Assembly (NCBI RefSeq): GCF_000716875.1 | Contig: NZ_JNWQ01000021.1 | Coordinates: 22,504 to 86,503 of the forward strand | Direction: 5' to 3' | Source of the DNA: Streptomyces novaecaesareae | GTDB taxonomy: Bacteria > Actinomycetota > Actinomycetes > Streptomycetales > Streptomycetaceae | Length of the DNA: 64,000 nt | Shown here: in pieces, positions 41,144 to 49,574 of the stretch | Layout of the letters: each line of letters begins with the position of its first letter | How positions within the stretch are numbered: the stretch's first letter is position 1 | Program-made: the position numbers and the translations under genes | The notes under the pieces: generated by a model | What the model was told of the DNA's origin: nothing | Databases searched by the model: none | What the model saw: the letters and a program-made list of their open reading frames with translations, nothing else

Positions 41144-42457
41144 GTGAAGACGCGTCAGCTCGTCCCTACGCTCGGGATCATGGCACTGGCGATCGGCCTG
41201 ACGGCCTGTTCCTCGTCGGGCTCGACGTCGGGCGACGGCAAGGGCGGCACCGCCGACCCGAAGGCGGCCACCGGCGCCGTCACCGTCTGGCTCATGGACG
41301 ACGCCCAGAAGAACTGGCCCGACCTGGTCCAGCGGGTCAACGACGAGTTCGCGGCGAAGTACCCGAACGTCACCCTCAAGCTCTCCTACCAGGGTTGGGC
41401 GGACAAGGTCAGCAAGCTGGACAAGGCGATCGCCGACGGCACCGCCCCCGACGTGGTCGAACTGGGCAACACCGAGACCATGAAGTACGTGCTCTCCGGC
41501 GCGCTCGCCCCGGTGGACCGGACCACCTTCGACCACTCCGACAGCTGGATCAAGGCGCTCGCCAACACCTGCACCTACCAGGACAAGCTCTGGTGCGTGC
41601 CCTACTACGCCGGCGCCCGGGTCGCCGTCTACAACTCCTCGGCCTTCCAACAGGCCACCGGCAGCGCCGAGTTCCCGAAGACCGAGACCGAGCTGCTGAC
41701 CGCCCTGGACAGGATCGCGGACAGGAACAAGGCGGACAAGACCTACTCGCCGCTCTACCTGCCCGGCCCGTACTGGTACGCCGCGATGAGCTACGTGGCC
41801 GCGTACGGCGGCAGCATCGCCAAGTTCGACAGCGCCGGCAACTGGCACGGCACCCTGCACGACCCCAAGTCCCAGGAGGGCATCAGCCACTTCGCCGACC
41901 TGGTGCGCAAGTACAACAAGGGCGACCAGGCGGTGAACGAGCAGAACCAGTACGAGTCGATGGCCCGCGGGCGCGCCGCGTCGTTCTACGGCAACGGCTA
42001 CGAGGCGGCCAGCGTCACCGCGCCGGTCACCGGCGACGCGAGCCTCAAGGACGCCGTCAAGGTGGCCACCATGCCCGGCCCGGACGGCAAGCCGCTGCCG
42101 ACCTTCATCGGCGGCTCCGACCTCGCCGTCACCGCCAAGTCCACGTCGGTGGCGCCGGCGACCGACTGGGTCCGGATGTTCACCAGCGCCAAGTCCGAAC
42201 AGGCGCTGGCCGACAAGGACATCCTGCCGAACAACCTCACCCAGCTGAGCCCGCTGAAGAACAAGCCGACCACCGCCGCCGCGGCCAACGCCGTCCCGGA
42301 CGCCTGGTTCACCCCGCTGGCGCCCGGCTGGGGCGCGGTTGAGAAGCAGAAGATCATCCCGGACATGCTGACCGCGATCCTCAAGGGCAAGTCGGTGGAC
42401 CAGGCCACCAAGGAGGCCGACGCCGCGATCGACCAACTGATCAACAAGCCGTCCTGA
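41144..42457 (+). CDS. Second sugar-binding lipoprotein, DasA paralogue
   Basis: A 437-residue lipoprotein (lipobox LTAC) of the same solute-binding family as DasA: VTVWLMDDAQKNWPDLVQRV, DVVELGNTETMKYVLSGALA, CVPYYAGARVAVYNSSAFQQ and TFIGGSDLAVTAKS correspond segment by segment. The GTG start context (CGGAGGATGGCGTG) is nearly identical to that of dasA, and the promoter carries a dre site. No permease follows, so it may deliver another chito-oligosaccharide to DasBC or to permeases elsewhere. I do not recall this gene in the S. coelicolor cluster; it may be lineage-specific. Confidence 0.88.
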   Translation: MKTRQLVPTLGIMALAIGLTACSSSGSTSGDGKGGTADPKAATGAVTVWLMDDAQKNWPDLVQRVNDEFAAKYPNVTLKLSYQGWADKVSKLDKAIADGTAPDVVELGNTETMKYVLSGALAPVDRTTFDHSDSWIKALANTCTYQDKLWCVPYYAGARVAVYNSSAFQQATGSAEFPKTETELLTALDRIADRNKADKTYSPLYLPGPYWYAAMSYVAAYGGSIAKFDSAGNWHGTLHDPKSQEGISHFADLVRKYNKGDQAVNEQNQYESMARGRAASFYGNGYEAASVTAPVTGDASLKDAVKVATMPGPDGKPLPTFIGGSDLAVTAKSTSVAPATDWVRMFTSAKSEQALADKDILPNNLTQLSPLKNKPTTAAAANAVPDAWFTPLAPGWGAVEKQKIIPDMLTAILKGKSVDQATKEADAAIDQLINKPS

Positions 42458-42653
42458 CCCGGCCGTCGGGGCCCGCCGCCGCCATCTCGGGAGGCTGCTG
42501 CGGGCGGGGCGTTCGCAGGTGCCCGGGGCCGGGCCCGCCCGTAGGATTGCCGGACGAAGAACCGCAGCGAGTGTGCGGACTCGCCGCCGTAGAGGGTCCC
42601 CGCCGGGCAGCCGCCCGGGCGGGGTCGAACCATCTCATCGGAGGCAGACCCAG

Positions 42654-43712
42654 ATGTCCGACCCGCAGACTGTTTCCGTCCCCGGCCGGATCATGGCGGC
42701 GGAGATGGCCGAGCAGCCGGCCGTCCTCCAGCGCATCCTCGACGAGGGTGCCCCGAAGATCCGCGCCATCGCGGCCGAGATCGCCGCCCGCAAGCCGCGC
42801 TTCGTCCTGCTCACCGCGCGCGGCACGTCCGACAACGCCGCGCTGTACGCCAAGTACCTGATCGAGATCCTGCTCGGCAAGCCCGCCGGGCTGACCTCGA
42901 TGTCCACCACCACCGCGTACGGCGCCACGCCGGACCTCACCGACGTCCTGGTGATCACCGTCAGCCAGTCCGGCGGCTCGCCGGACCTGGTGGCCTCGAC
43001 CAAGGCCGCCCGCGAGGCCGGCGCCGTCACCCTCGCGGTCACCAACAACGCCGCCTCGCCGCTGGCCGAGGTCTCCGAGTTCCACATCGACGTACTGGCC
43101 GGCCCGGAGAAGGCGCTGCCCGCCACCAAGACCTACACCGCCGAGCTGCTGGCGCTCTACCTGCTGGTCGAGGGCCTGCGCGGTGGGGACGGTTCGGCCG
43201 CCGAGGAGCTGCCGGGCCTGGCCGCCGGCGTGCTGGCCCGGCAGGCCGAGGTGAGGGCGTTGGCCGAGCGCTACCGCTTCGCCCAGCGGCTGGTCATCAC
43301 CTCGCGCGGCTACGGCTACCCGACCGCCCGGGAGGCCGCGCTGAAGCTGATGGAGACCACCTACATCCCGGCCACCCCGTTCTCCGGCGCGGACCTGCTG
43401 CACGGCCCGCTGGCGATGGTGGACAACGTCTCGCCGGTCATCGCGATCGTCCCGGACGGCAAGGGCGGCGAGGCCCTGCAGCCCGTGCTGGACCGCCTGC
43501 GCGGCCGCGGCGCGGACCTGGTGGTGATCGGCCAGCAGCCGCAGGTGGACGCCGCCTCGGCGGGCTTCGCGCTCCCGGCGGGCGTACCGGAGGAGGTGCA
43601 GCCGATCCTGGAGATCCTGCCGCTGCAGCTGCTGGCGTACGAGGTCACCATCGCCCGCGGCCAGGACCCGGACGCCCCGCGCGCCCTGGCCAAGGTCACC
43701 GAGACCAGATAG
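42654..43712 (+). CDS. SIS-domain sugar isomerase/deaminase, GlmS-like C-terminal type
   Basis: A 352-residue protein made of two SIS domains, as in the isomerase half of GlmS, without the glutamine amidotransferase domain. SIS motifs: VLLTARGTSDNAALYAKYLI, VLVITVSQSGGSPDLVASTK (phosphosugar Ser/Thr loop), RLVITSRGYGYPTAREAALK and TPFSGADLLHGPLAMV. It probably interconverts glucosamine-6-phosphate and fructose-6-phosphate, the downstream step of GlcNAc use and the pool that sets DasR activity. ATG 42654 follows GGAGG. A GlmS-like gene lies in the same place in S. coelicolor. Confidence 0.85.
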   Translation: MSDPQTVSVPGRIMAAEMAEQPAVLQRILDEGAPKIRAIAAEIAARKPRFVLLTARGTSDNAALYAKYLIEILLGKPAGLTSMSTTTAYGATPDLTDVLVITVSQSGGSPDLVASTKAAREAGAVTLAVTNNAASPLAEVSEFHIDVLAGPEKALPATKTYTAELLALYLLVEGLRGGDGSAAEELPGLAAGVLARQAEVRALAERYRFAQRLVITSRGYGYPTAREAALKLMETTYIPATPFSGADLLHGPLAMVDNVSPVIAIVPDGKGGEALQPVLDRLRGRGADLVVIGQQPQVDAASAGFALPAGVPEEVQPILEILPLQLLAYEVTIARGQDPDAPRALAKVTETR

Positions 43713-43713
43713 T

Positions 43714-43824
43714 CGCCCGCTCGCCTCCGGGGCGCTCTTGGCCCGGTGCCGACGGTCGGCGCTCCCTCGCTTCGCTCCCTCGCTTCTCCCTTTCGGTACC
43801 GGCGCGCCCCTTCGGCTCGGGGCG
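43714..43824 (+). repeat. Dispersed hairpin repeat, copy A
   Basis: About 110 bp immediately after the SIS gene resemble, in inverted orientation, 59354-59463 after malic enzyme. Both copies pair CCGSTGCCGA with a matching TCGGYASCGG about 45 to 50 bases later, and one base pair differs in a compensatory way (G-C here, C-G there). Both include GCTCGCCTCCGG and CCTTCGGCTCGGG. Confidence 0.7.
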
Positions 43825-43866
43825 GGTAGTCGCCCGCCCGCCGCCGGGCGGTGACCGGCCCCTCGT

Positions 43867-43909
43867 GCGACCGGGCCCCGTCCACAGCCTGTGGACGGGG
43901 CCCGGTCGC
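43867..43909 (+). terminator. Strong hairpin terminator after the SIS gene
   Basis: Perfect 20-bp arms (43867-43886 with 43890-43909) around a 3-base loop. Confidence 0.85.
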
Positions 43910-44180
43910 GTGAGCGGCGGAACATGGTTCGGGGGAGTGCCGGCGGCCGGCGGGCGGCAGCCGGACAACAGGGGCCGGAAAGCGGCGGCCGGAAACACTA
44001 CGGGCCACGGCGCCGACACGGGACCCTCAACCCATGCGGCACCGCAGCCCGGAGCTGTCGTCGGTCACCGGAGTCGATCGAGGACTGTGCGGGGTCCTCG
44101 CTCTGCGGCGTCCGACCGAGGAAAGGCCGCGCGCGGTCAGGGCAGTTGCGCGGGGGGCCTCTCCTTGGTGCCCTTTCATT

Positions 44181-44236
44181 GTGGACTAGACCAATCTGGG
44201 TTGTCCAGGCCACCGGGCGAATTGGTCTAAACAACT
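44181..44236 (+). promoter_or_regulatory. Two DasR-like (dre) sites before the histidine kinase
   Basis: GTGGACTAGACCAATC (44181-44196) and ATTGGTCTAAACAACT (44221-44236) resemble the dre palindrome in both orientations, 40 bp apart and 84 bp before the kinase start. They suggest aminosugar control of a signalling gene. The first also shows the exact half ACTAGACCA. Confidence 0.7.
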
Positions 44237-44319
44237 CCTCCGCGTCGCGAGGCCTGCACGCCCGGTCCGCCCACCGGTCCGCCGCGCCCCGCCCGGACCG
44301 GCGGCGCTACCCTCGCCAT

Positions 44320-45840
44320 GTGCCCTCGTTGAACGAACTCGTCCGCCGCCACACCACCCTCACCGGGGCCGACGTGGAATGGCTCCACATGCTGGTCTCG
44401 GAGTGGCAGCTGCTCTCCGACCTCTCCTTCGCCGACCTGGTGCTGTGGATCCCCACCTGGGACGGCGTCCGGTACGTCTCGGTGGCGCAGATGCGGCCCA
44501 ACACCGGGCCCACCTCCTACCAGGACGACATGGTCGGCCACCTCGTCCCGCGCGGCCGCCGACCACTGCTGGACGCCGCCTTCGACGAGGGCCGGATCGT
44601 GCGCGAGGGCGACCCGGAGTGGCGCGAGGAGGTCCCGGTCCGGGTCGAGTCGATCCCGGTCCGGCGCGAGGGCAAGGTGCTCGGGGTGATCGCCCGCAAC
44701 ACCAACCTGCTGACCGTCCGCACCCCCAGCCGGCTGGAGCTCACCTACCTGCAGAGCGCCTCCGACCTCGCCCAGATGATCGCGGCCGGCAGCTTCCCCT
44801 TCCCCGGGCACGAGCAGATCGACATGGACGCCGCCCCCCGGGTCGGCGACGGCCTGATCCGCGTGGACGCGGACGGCATCGTCACCTACGCCAGCCCCAA
44901 CGCCCTCTCCGCCTACCACCGGCTCGGCCACACCTCCGACCTGGTCGGCAGCCACCTCGGCCGGGCCACCGCCGAGCTCGCCCCGCCGTCCCGGTCCGCC
45001 GTCCACGAGGCGCTGGTGAAGCTGGCCAGCGGCTGGGCGCCCCGGCAGACCGAGGTGGAGGCGCAGGGGGGAGTGGTGACCCTGCGGGCGATCCCGCTCA
45101 AGCCCAAGGGCACCCTGACCGGTTCGCTGGTGCTCTGTCGGGACGTCACCGAGCTGCGCCGCCGCGACCGCGAGCTGATGACCAAGGACGCCACCATCCG
45201 GGAGATCCACCACCGGGTGAAGAACAACCTGCAGACCGTCGCGGCCCTGCTGCGGTTGCAGTCCCGCCGGATGGAGTCGGAGTCCGGCCGGGCCGCGCTG
45301 GACGAGGCGGTGCGCCGGGTCGGCTCGATCGCGATCGTGCACGAGACGCTCTCCCAGGCGCTGGACGAGCAGGTGGCCTTCGACGAGATCGCCGACCGGG
45401 TGCTGGCGATGGTGATGGAGCTGTCCCAGGACGGCCGGGTGGCGACCCGCCGCAGCGGCAGCTTCGGCATCCTGTCCGCCGAGGTGGCCACCCCGCTGTC
45501 GATGGTGCTGACCGAGCTGCTGCAGAACGCGCTGGAGCACGCCTTCGGCCCGACCGCCTCCGGGAACCTGGAGGTCAGCGCGCTGCGCGGCCGGGCCCCG
45601 GCGACCGGCATGGGCTGGTCGGACAGCTGGAACGGCGGGGCCAAGCCGGAGGAGTACCTGCTGATCACGGTGCAGGACGACGGCCGCGGCGTGCCGGAGG
45701 GGTTCGATCCGCAGACGGCGGGGAACCTCGGACTCCAGATCGTCCGGACGCTGGCCACCGGTGAGCTGGGCGGCACCTTCGACATGGTGGCGGGCCCGAA
45801 CGGCGGGACGAAGGTGATCCTGGAGATCCCGGTCCGCTGA
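44320..45840 (+). CDS. PdtaS-like sensor histidine kinase (GAF-like, PAS, HisKA_2, HATPase)
   Basis: The 506-residue soluble kinase starts with a GAF-like sensor domain (about 1-150), followed by a PAS domain (about 170-285: GLIRVDADGIVTYASPNALS). The HisKA_2 phosphoacceptor motif REIHHRVKNNLQTVAALL has His near 297, and the HATPase shows LTELLQNALEHAFG and VQDDGRGVPEGFD. This layout equals mycobacterial PdtaS, whose response regulator binds RNA to antiterminate; no response regulator is encoded nearby. The nearby wblE-like gene parallels the PdtaS-WhiB1 neighbourhood of Mycobacterium tuberculosis. GTG 44320 is taken as start. Two dre-like sites precede it. Confidence 0.88.
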   Translation: MPSLNELVRRHTTLTGADVEWLHMLVSEWQLLSDLSFADLVLWIPTWDGVRYVSVAQMRPNTGPTSYQDDMVGHLVPRGRRPLLDAAFDEGRIVREGDPEWREEVPVRVESIPVRREGKVLGVIARNTNLLTVRTPSRLELTYLQSASDLAQMIAAGSFPFPGHEQIDMDAAPRVGDGLIRVDADGIVTYASPNALSAYHRLGHTSDLVGSHLGRATAELAPPSRSAVHEALVKLASGWAPRQTEVEAQGGVVTLRAIPLKPKGTLTGSLVLCRDVTELRRRDRELMTKDATIREIHHRVKNNLQTVAALLRLQSRRMESESGRAALDEAVRRVGSIAIVHETLSQALDEQVAFDEIADRVLAMVMELSQDGRVATRRSGSFGILSAEVATPLSMVLTELLQNALEHAFGPTASGNLEVSALRGRAPATGMGWSDSWNGGAKPEEYLLITVQDDGRGVPEGFDPQTAGNLGLQIVRTLATGELGGTFDMVAGPNGGTKVILEIPVR

Positions 45841-46353
45841 GCTTCCGCCGAGCTTCCGCCGAGCGTGCCGGGCTCGCCGAGGGTGTCCGGTCTGCCGAGC
45901 GTGCCGGGCCTGCCGGGCGCGATGAGATTCCGCTGAGAATTCGTTGCGTTCAGGCGCGCGACAGGGGCGCGCACCCGGACGACGCGCCGGGTGCGCACTT
46001 CGTGCGCCCGGCGTGCGGAAACAGAAACGAGGCCCTGTCGACCGGGGGGGGTGGGTCGACAGGGCCTCTCAACCCGTTCCGGCCGTCGGGGGGAGTCGGC
46101 CGGAACGGGGGCTCTGGGTAGTGCGACACCTCGCCGGTGCATTGCACACGGTGAGCGCCACAGCTCCACGATATTGCTCTAAGTGAACAGTATCAAGTGG
46201 CTGGGCGGGTCCGGTGTCGTCGGACCTGCCTGGGCAAGGTCCTTTGTGCGGAAGGCTTCACCAGGAGATGCAGGGAAGCCTTTGATCATGTGTTGATCGG
46301 TACTGCGGTCACTGCTGGTGCTACGCCGTGTGATCAGCGGGTGATCAGCGCGA
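45841..46353. other. Gene-free interval between the kinase and wblE
   Basis: The 513-bp gap holds short GAGCTTCCGCC repeats, two strong hairpins (46029-46109), then about 240 bp of lower GC content with an imperfect dyad GATATTG...CAGTATC near 46170-46195. No convincing coding frame is present. A small RNA or untranslated 3' region of wblE is possible. Confidence 0.45.
46029..46109. terminator. Tandem hairpin terminators
   Basis: Two perfect stems follow each other: 15 bp (46029-46043 with 46054-46068) and 13 bp (46073-46085 with 46097-46109). They are suited to stop transcription from both convergent flanking genes. Confidence 0.8.
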
Positions 46354-46605
46354 TCAGGCGGTGCGGGCGCGGTTGCGGGCGGCGCGGCGCTTCATCGCGC
46401 GACGCTCGTCCTCGCTCATGCCGCCCCAGACGCCGGCGTCCTGGCCGGTCTCCAGAGCCCACTGGAGGCACTGCTCCATGACCGGACAACGGCGGCACAC
46501 GGCCTTGGCTTCCTCGATCTGCAGCAGAGCAGGACCGGTGTTCCCGATCGGGAAGAACAGCTCCGGGTCCTCTTCGCGGCAGACAGCGCGGTGGCGCCAG
46601 TCCAT
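46354..46605 (-). CDS. wblE: WhiB-family iron-sulfur regulator, WblE/WhiB1 type
   Basis: WhiB-like proteins bind a [4Fe-4S] cluster that senses NO or oxygen and act on the main sigma factor. The 83-residue product has the four cluster ligands C9, C37, C40 and C46, the GVWGG turn (58-62) and a basic C-terminus RRAMKRRAARNRAR, in the same positions as M. tuberculosis WhiB1 and Streptomyces WblE. ATG 46605 is the usual start; a frame extension upstream reads unrelated sequence. A Crp-type site lies 61 bp upstream of the start, as reported for whiB1. It is expected to be essential or growth-related, by analogy. Confidence 0.93.
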   Translation of the reverse strand: MDWRHRAVCREEDPELFFPIGNTGPALLQIEEAKAVCRRCPVMEQCLQWALETGQDAGVWGGMSEDERRAMKRRAARNRARTA

Positions 46606-46665
46606 GGTCGTCCAACTCCTCCTGCCGACGGGGTGGGCCGACGGCATAATCGATGGCTTTGTGAA

Positions 46666-46681
46666 TGTGAACGCTTTCACG
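46666..46681 (-). promoter_or_regulatory. Crp-like site upstream of wblE
   Basis: TGTGA-ACGCTT-TCACG differs from the Crp consensus TGTGA-N6-TCACA at one position. M. tuberculosis whiB1 is known to be controlled by a Crp protein. The rest of the 367-bp gap 46606-46972 is comparatively AT-rich, with small hairpins near 46829-46844 and 46860 that may end the upstream minus-strand transcript. Confidence 0.65.
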
Positions 46682-46972
46682 AATCCCGCAACAGCAAAAG
46701 AGACCAAAGGCCTACCGGGCCCGGGTGGTCTGTGCTAGGGGGGATTCGGCGATTCGAGGGACACCCCGCGGTCGGTGCTCCTGTGGTTCCGGAGTCGCCG
46801 TCGCTGCGATGTGTCCCGATCGCCATGTAGAGGTTCGCAAACCTCGGGCTCGGATACAACCCCCTTCGGGGAGGAATTTTTGATTCTTCGGTGTCGCCTA
46901 GCTCACAGCCAGTACTTCTATGGAGTGAAGGGGGCTTGTGCGTTCGAGAAGAAGGGCGAACCCCACTTCCGG

Positions 46973-47944
46973 TCACACAATCACACGCAGTGCCCGCCGT
47001 ACGCCTGTGAAACTGACGCGACTCCTGTCTCCAAGGTGGTCCCCGTCGACCTGGAACGGGGTGGGTTCCTCTGAAACCAAGGTGAAGTGTCTGACGTCGT
47101 GATAGGAGACGACGTGCTTCCCGGAGGGGCCGGCGGGCGGGGCGCCATCGCTCGAAGGCGTGTACGACCGCAGGATCTGACGGATCGTTCGAGCCGTACC
47201 GAACGCCGTCATCCGGGTGATTCCGAAGACATCGAGATCCGTGTCGAAGGAGGCGAGCGGTGAGGGGTAGACCGGGCGGTTGCCGAGGAACGTCCACGGC
47301 GAGGTGTTGCTGACTATCGACAGGACCAGCCCCGGAACGGCCCCGTGGCCCGGCAGCTCAAGGGAGACCGGGCCGGAGCGGCGCTGCTCACGCTGGGTGA
47401 AGTAGTGCCGGATCGCCTGCTTGACGTACAGGGCGTGGGTGGACTTGTGCCCGGCCCGGCGCTGCTCCTCGACCCGGCCCACCACCCCGGCGTCGAAGCC
47501 GAGGCCGGCGGTGAAGGTGAACCAGCGGTCCGGCAGCCCGTCGGTCATCGCCTTGCCCAGCCCGATCGGGCGCTCCCGGCCGTGCTCCAGCGCGTCCAGC
47601 AGGGCTCCGGTGGCCTCCACCGGGTCGTTGGGCAGGCCCAGTGCGCGGGCGAACACATTGGTCGAACCGCCCGGCACCACGGCCAGTCGCGGGACCTTCT
47701 CGCCCGGGCCGTGCGCCAGCAGCCCGTTCACCACCTCGTTGACGGTGCCGTCGCCGCCCAGTGCCACCACCAGGTCGACCGTGCCGTTCTCCGCCGCCTC
47801 TCGGGCCAGGTCGCGCGCGTGGCCCCGGTACTGCGTCTCGGCCACGTCCAGCTTGAGGTCGCTGCGCAGGGCGTGGATCAGCACGTCCCTGGTCCGGCCA
47901 CTGGTGGTGGTGGCCTTGTGGTTCACGACCAGGAGAGCGCGCAT
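46973..47944 (-). CDS. Diacylglycerol/lipid kinase family protein (DAGK catalytic domain)
   Basis: A 323-residue protein with the DAGK/YegS signature: N-terminal MRALLVVNHKAT, then VVALGGDGTVNEVVNGLL (ATP site, about 62-80), RLAVVPGGSTNVFARALGLP, and AGLGFDAGVVGRVEE. A beta-rich C-terminal domain follows, ending PFQVDGDHLGDRSRVSF. It phosphorylates a lipid such as diacylglycerol, or a sphingoid-like lipid; substrate is uncertain. ATG 47944 begins exactly at the conserved strand. Divergent from the small membrane protein gene. Confidence 0.88.
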   Translation of the reverse strand: MRALLVVNHKATTTSGRTRDVLIHALRSDLKLDVAETQYRGHARDLAREAAENGTVDLVVALGGDGTVNEVVNGLLAHGPGEKVPRLAVVPGGSTNVFARALGLPNDPVEATGALLDALEHGRERPIGLGKAMTDGLPDRWFTFTAGLGFDAGVVGRVEEQRRAGHKSTHALYVKQAIRHYFTQREQRRSGPVSLELPGHGAVPGLVLSIVSNTSPWTFLGNRPVYPSPLASFDTDLDVFGITRMTAFGTARTIRQILRSYTPSSDGAPPAGPSGKHVVSYHDVRHFTLVSEEPTPFQVDGDHLGDRSRVSFTGVRRALRVIV

Positions 47945-47994
47945 GGGGAAAGCCTACGGGGCGGTACGGACCAACCGGCGGCTACCCTGCTGGA

Positions 47995-48423
47995 GTGACC
48001 GCAGAAACCTCCGCACCCGTACCCGCGGCCGGCTCCGGCCGTCCGGCGTCCCTGACCGTGGGCGCCGCCATCACCGCCCTGGAGGGCGCCGCGCTGGCCG
48101 TCGTCGGCGTCTGGGACATGGTGGCCGCGCTGTCCGGCCAGTCCAGGCAGCTGGCCCTGAACGAGTTCGGCGGCCTGGTCATCGTGCTGCTCGGCGTGCT
48201 GCCGGTGCTGGCCGCCCGCGCACTGCTGAAGGAGCGGCGCTGGGGCCGCAGCCCGGCGGTGCTGACCAACTCGATCTGCCTGCCGGTCGCGTACTACATG
48301 GTCGAGAGCGGCGGCCCGATGATCGCCGTCGGCGTGCTGGTCGGCGTGCTCGGACTGGTGGGCATCGGCGCCCTGCTGAACCCGCGGTCGACGGCGGCCC
48401 TGTACGCCCCGTCCGAGGACTAG
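47995..48423 (+). CDS. Small integral membrane protein (142 residues)
   Basis: Four predicted membrane segments: LTVGAAITALEGAALAVVGV, LVIVLLGVLPVLAARALL, AVLTNSICLPVAYYMV and IAVGVLVGVLGLVGIGALL. A polar Ala/Pro leader of about 18 residues precedes them. There is no recognised motif; proteins of this pattern sit beside the lipid kinase and sigH in Streptomyces. GTG 47995 starts at the edge of coding bias. Confidence 0.75.
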   Translation: MTAETSAPVPAAGSGRPASLTVGAAITALEGAALAVVGVWDMVAALSGQSRQLALNEFGGLVIVLLGVLPVLAARALLKERRWGRSPAVLTNSICLPVAYYMVESGGPMIAVGVLVGVLGLVGIGALLNPRSTAALYAPSED

Positions 48424-48442
48424 GGACCGCCCCGGACGCGGA

Positions 48443-48473
48443 ACGGCCGCCCAGCGGGAAGCTGAGCGGCCGT
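48443..48473. terminator. Hairpin between convergent genes
   Basis: 13-bp arms (48443-48455 with 48461-48473) with one mismatch and a GGGAA loop separate the membrane protein gene from sigH. Confidence 0.78.
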
Positions 48474-48478
48474 CAGTC

Positions 48479-49492
48479 CTACTCCTCCACGAGGAGCTTC
48501 TCCCGCAGCTGGGCCAGCGTCCGGGCGAGCAGCCGGGAGACGTGCATCTGGGAGATCCCCACCTCGGCGGCGATCTGCGACTGGGTCATGTTCCGGAAGA
48601 ACCGCAGCACCAGGATCTTCTGCTCCCGGGGCGGCAGTTGGGCCAGCAGCGGCTTGAGCGACTCGCGGTACTCGACGCCCTCCAGCGCCTCGTCGGTGGC
48701 GCCCAGGGTGTCCGCGACGGCCGGCGACTCGTCGTCGCTGTCCGGCACGTCCAGGGACAGCGTGGAGTACGCGTTGGCGGACTCCAGGCCCTCCAGGACG
48801 TCCTCCTCCGAGATCCCCAGGTGCTCGGCCAGCTCGTGCACCGTCGGGGAGCGGCCGTGCCGCTGGGAGAGCTCGCTGGTCGCCGTGGTGAGCGACAGCC
48901 GCAGCTCCTGCAGCCGGCGCGGGACGCGCACCGCCCAGCCCTTGTCGCGGAAGTGCCGCTTGATCTCCCCGACGATGGTCGGCGTCGCGTAGGTGGAGAA
49001 CTCGACCCCGCGCTCGTGGTCGAAGCGGTCCACCGACTTGATCAGGCCGATGGTGGCGACCTGGGTCAGGTCGTCCAGCGGCTCGCCGCGGTTGCGGAAG
49101 CGACGGGCCAGGTGCTCGACCAGCGGGATGTGCATCCGCACCAGCTGGTTGCGCAGCTCGACCCGCTCCGGGGAGCCCTCGGGCAGCGCCGACAGCCGGA
49201 CGAACAGCGCGCGGGCGGCCTCCCGGTCCGGGGCGCCGGTGCGGTGCGAGACCTGGGCGGGCACGGCGCCGTGCGGTTCGGTGTCGCCGGCCCCGGCCGC
49301 CTCGATCGCCGGCTCCGGCGGAGGCGTGGAGTCGGGCGTCGGCTCGGACGTCGGCTCGGTCGGGTGGCTCATCCGGTGGGCGTCCTTCGGGTGCGCTTCG
49401 TCGTTGGCGGCGAGGCCGGGAACGCTCGCCTGGGTCGGTACGGCAGGTCCCGCCGTCGCGAGGCCGGTACGGTCCAGATCACTCACGGCCAT
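48479..49492 (-). CDS. sigH: Stress-response sigma factor, SigB/SigF/SigH group
   Basis: A group-III sigma factor of 337 residues. Region 2 is visible in LVRMHIPLVEHLARRFRNRG, DDLTQVATIGLIKSVDRFD and FSTYATPTIVGEIKRHFRD; region 3 in GRSPTVHELAEHLGISEEDV; region 4 in LPPREQKILVLRFFRNMTQS and MHVSRLLART. The first 90 residues are a Pro/Thr/Glu-rich extension seen in S. coelicolor SigH, which is made as several isoforms. Alternative starts are GTG 49486 (better ribosome spacing) and an internal ATG 49372. The gene lies directly after prsH, its anti-sigma factor, as in S. coelicolor. It is expected to act in osmotic stress and development. Confidence 0.88.
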   Translation of the reverse strand: MAVSDLDRTGLATAGPAVPTQASVPGLAANDEAHPKDAHRMSHPTEPTSEPTPDSTPPPEPAIEAAGAGDTEPHGAVPAQVSHRTGAPDREAARALFVRLSALPEGSPERVELRNQLVRMHIPLVEHLARRFRNRGEPLDDLTQVATIGLIKSVDRFDHERGVEFSTYATPTIVGEIKRHFRDKGWAVRVPRRLQELRLSLTTATSELSQRHGRSPTVHELAEHLGISEEDVLEGLESANAYSTLSLDVPDSDDESPAVADTLGATDEALEGVEYRESLKPLLAQLPPREQKILVLRFFRNMTQSQIAAEVGISQMHVSRLLARTLAQLREKLLVEE

Positions 49493-49574
49493 TCCCCCGT
49501 TCCGTTCCGGGAGCACCGGGGCCGGCGGCCCCGGAATCGTCTCGTTGGTCGTACCGCGCGGGGCGGTACCGGGA

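Noticed and set aside
46775..47074. Plus-strand frame of 99 codons
   Set aside because: Poor third-position bias, overlaps the 3' end of the lipid kinase gene and lies in an AT-richer intergenic stretch.
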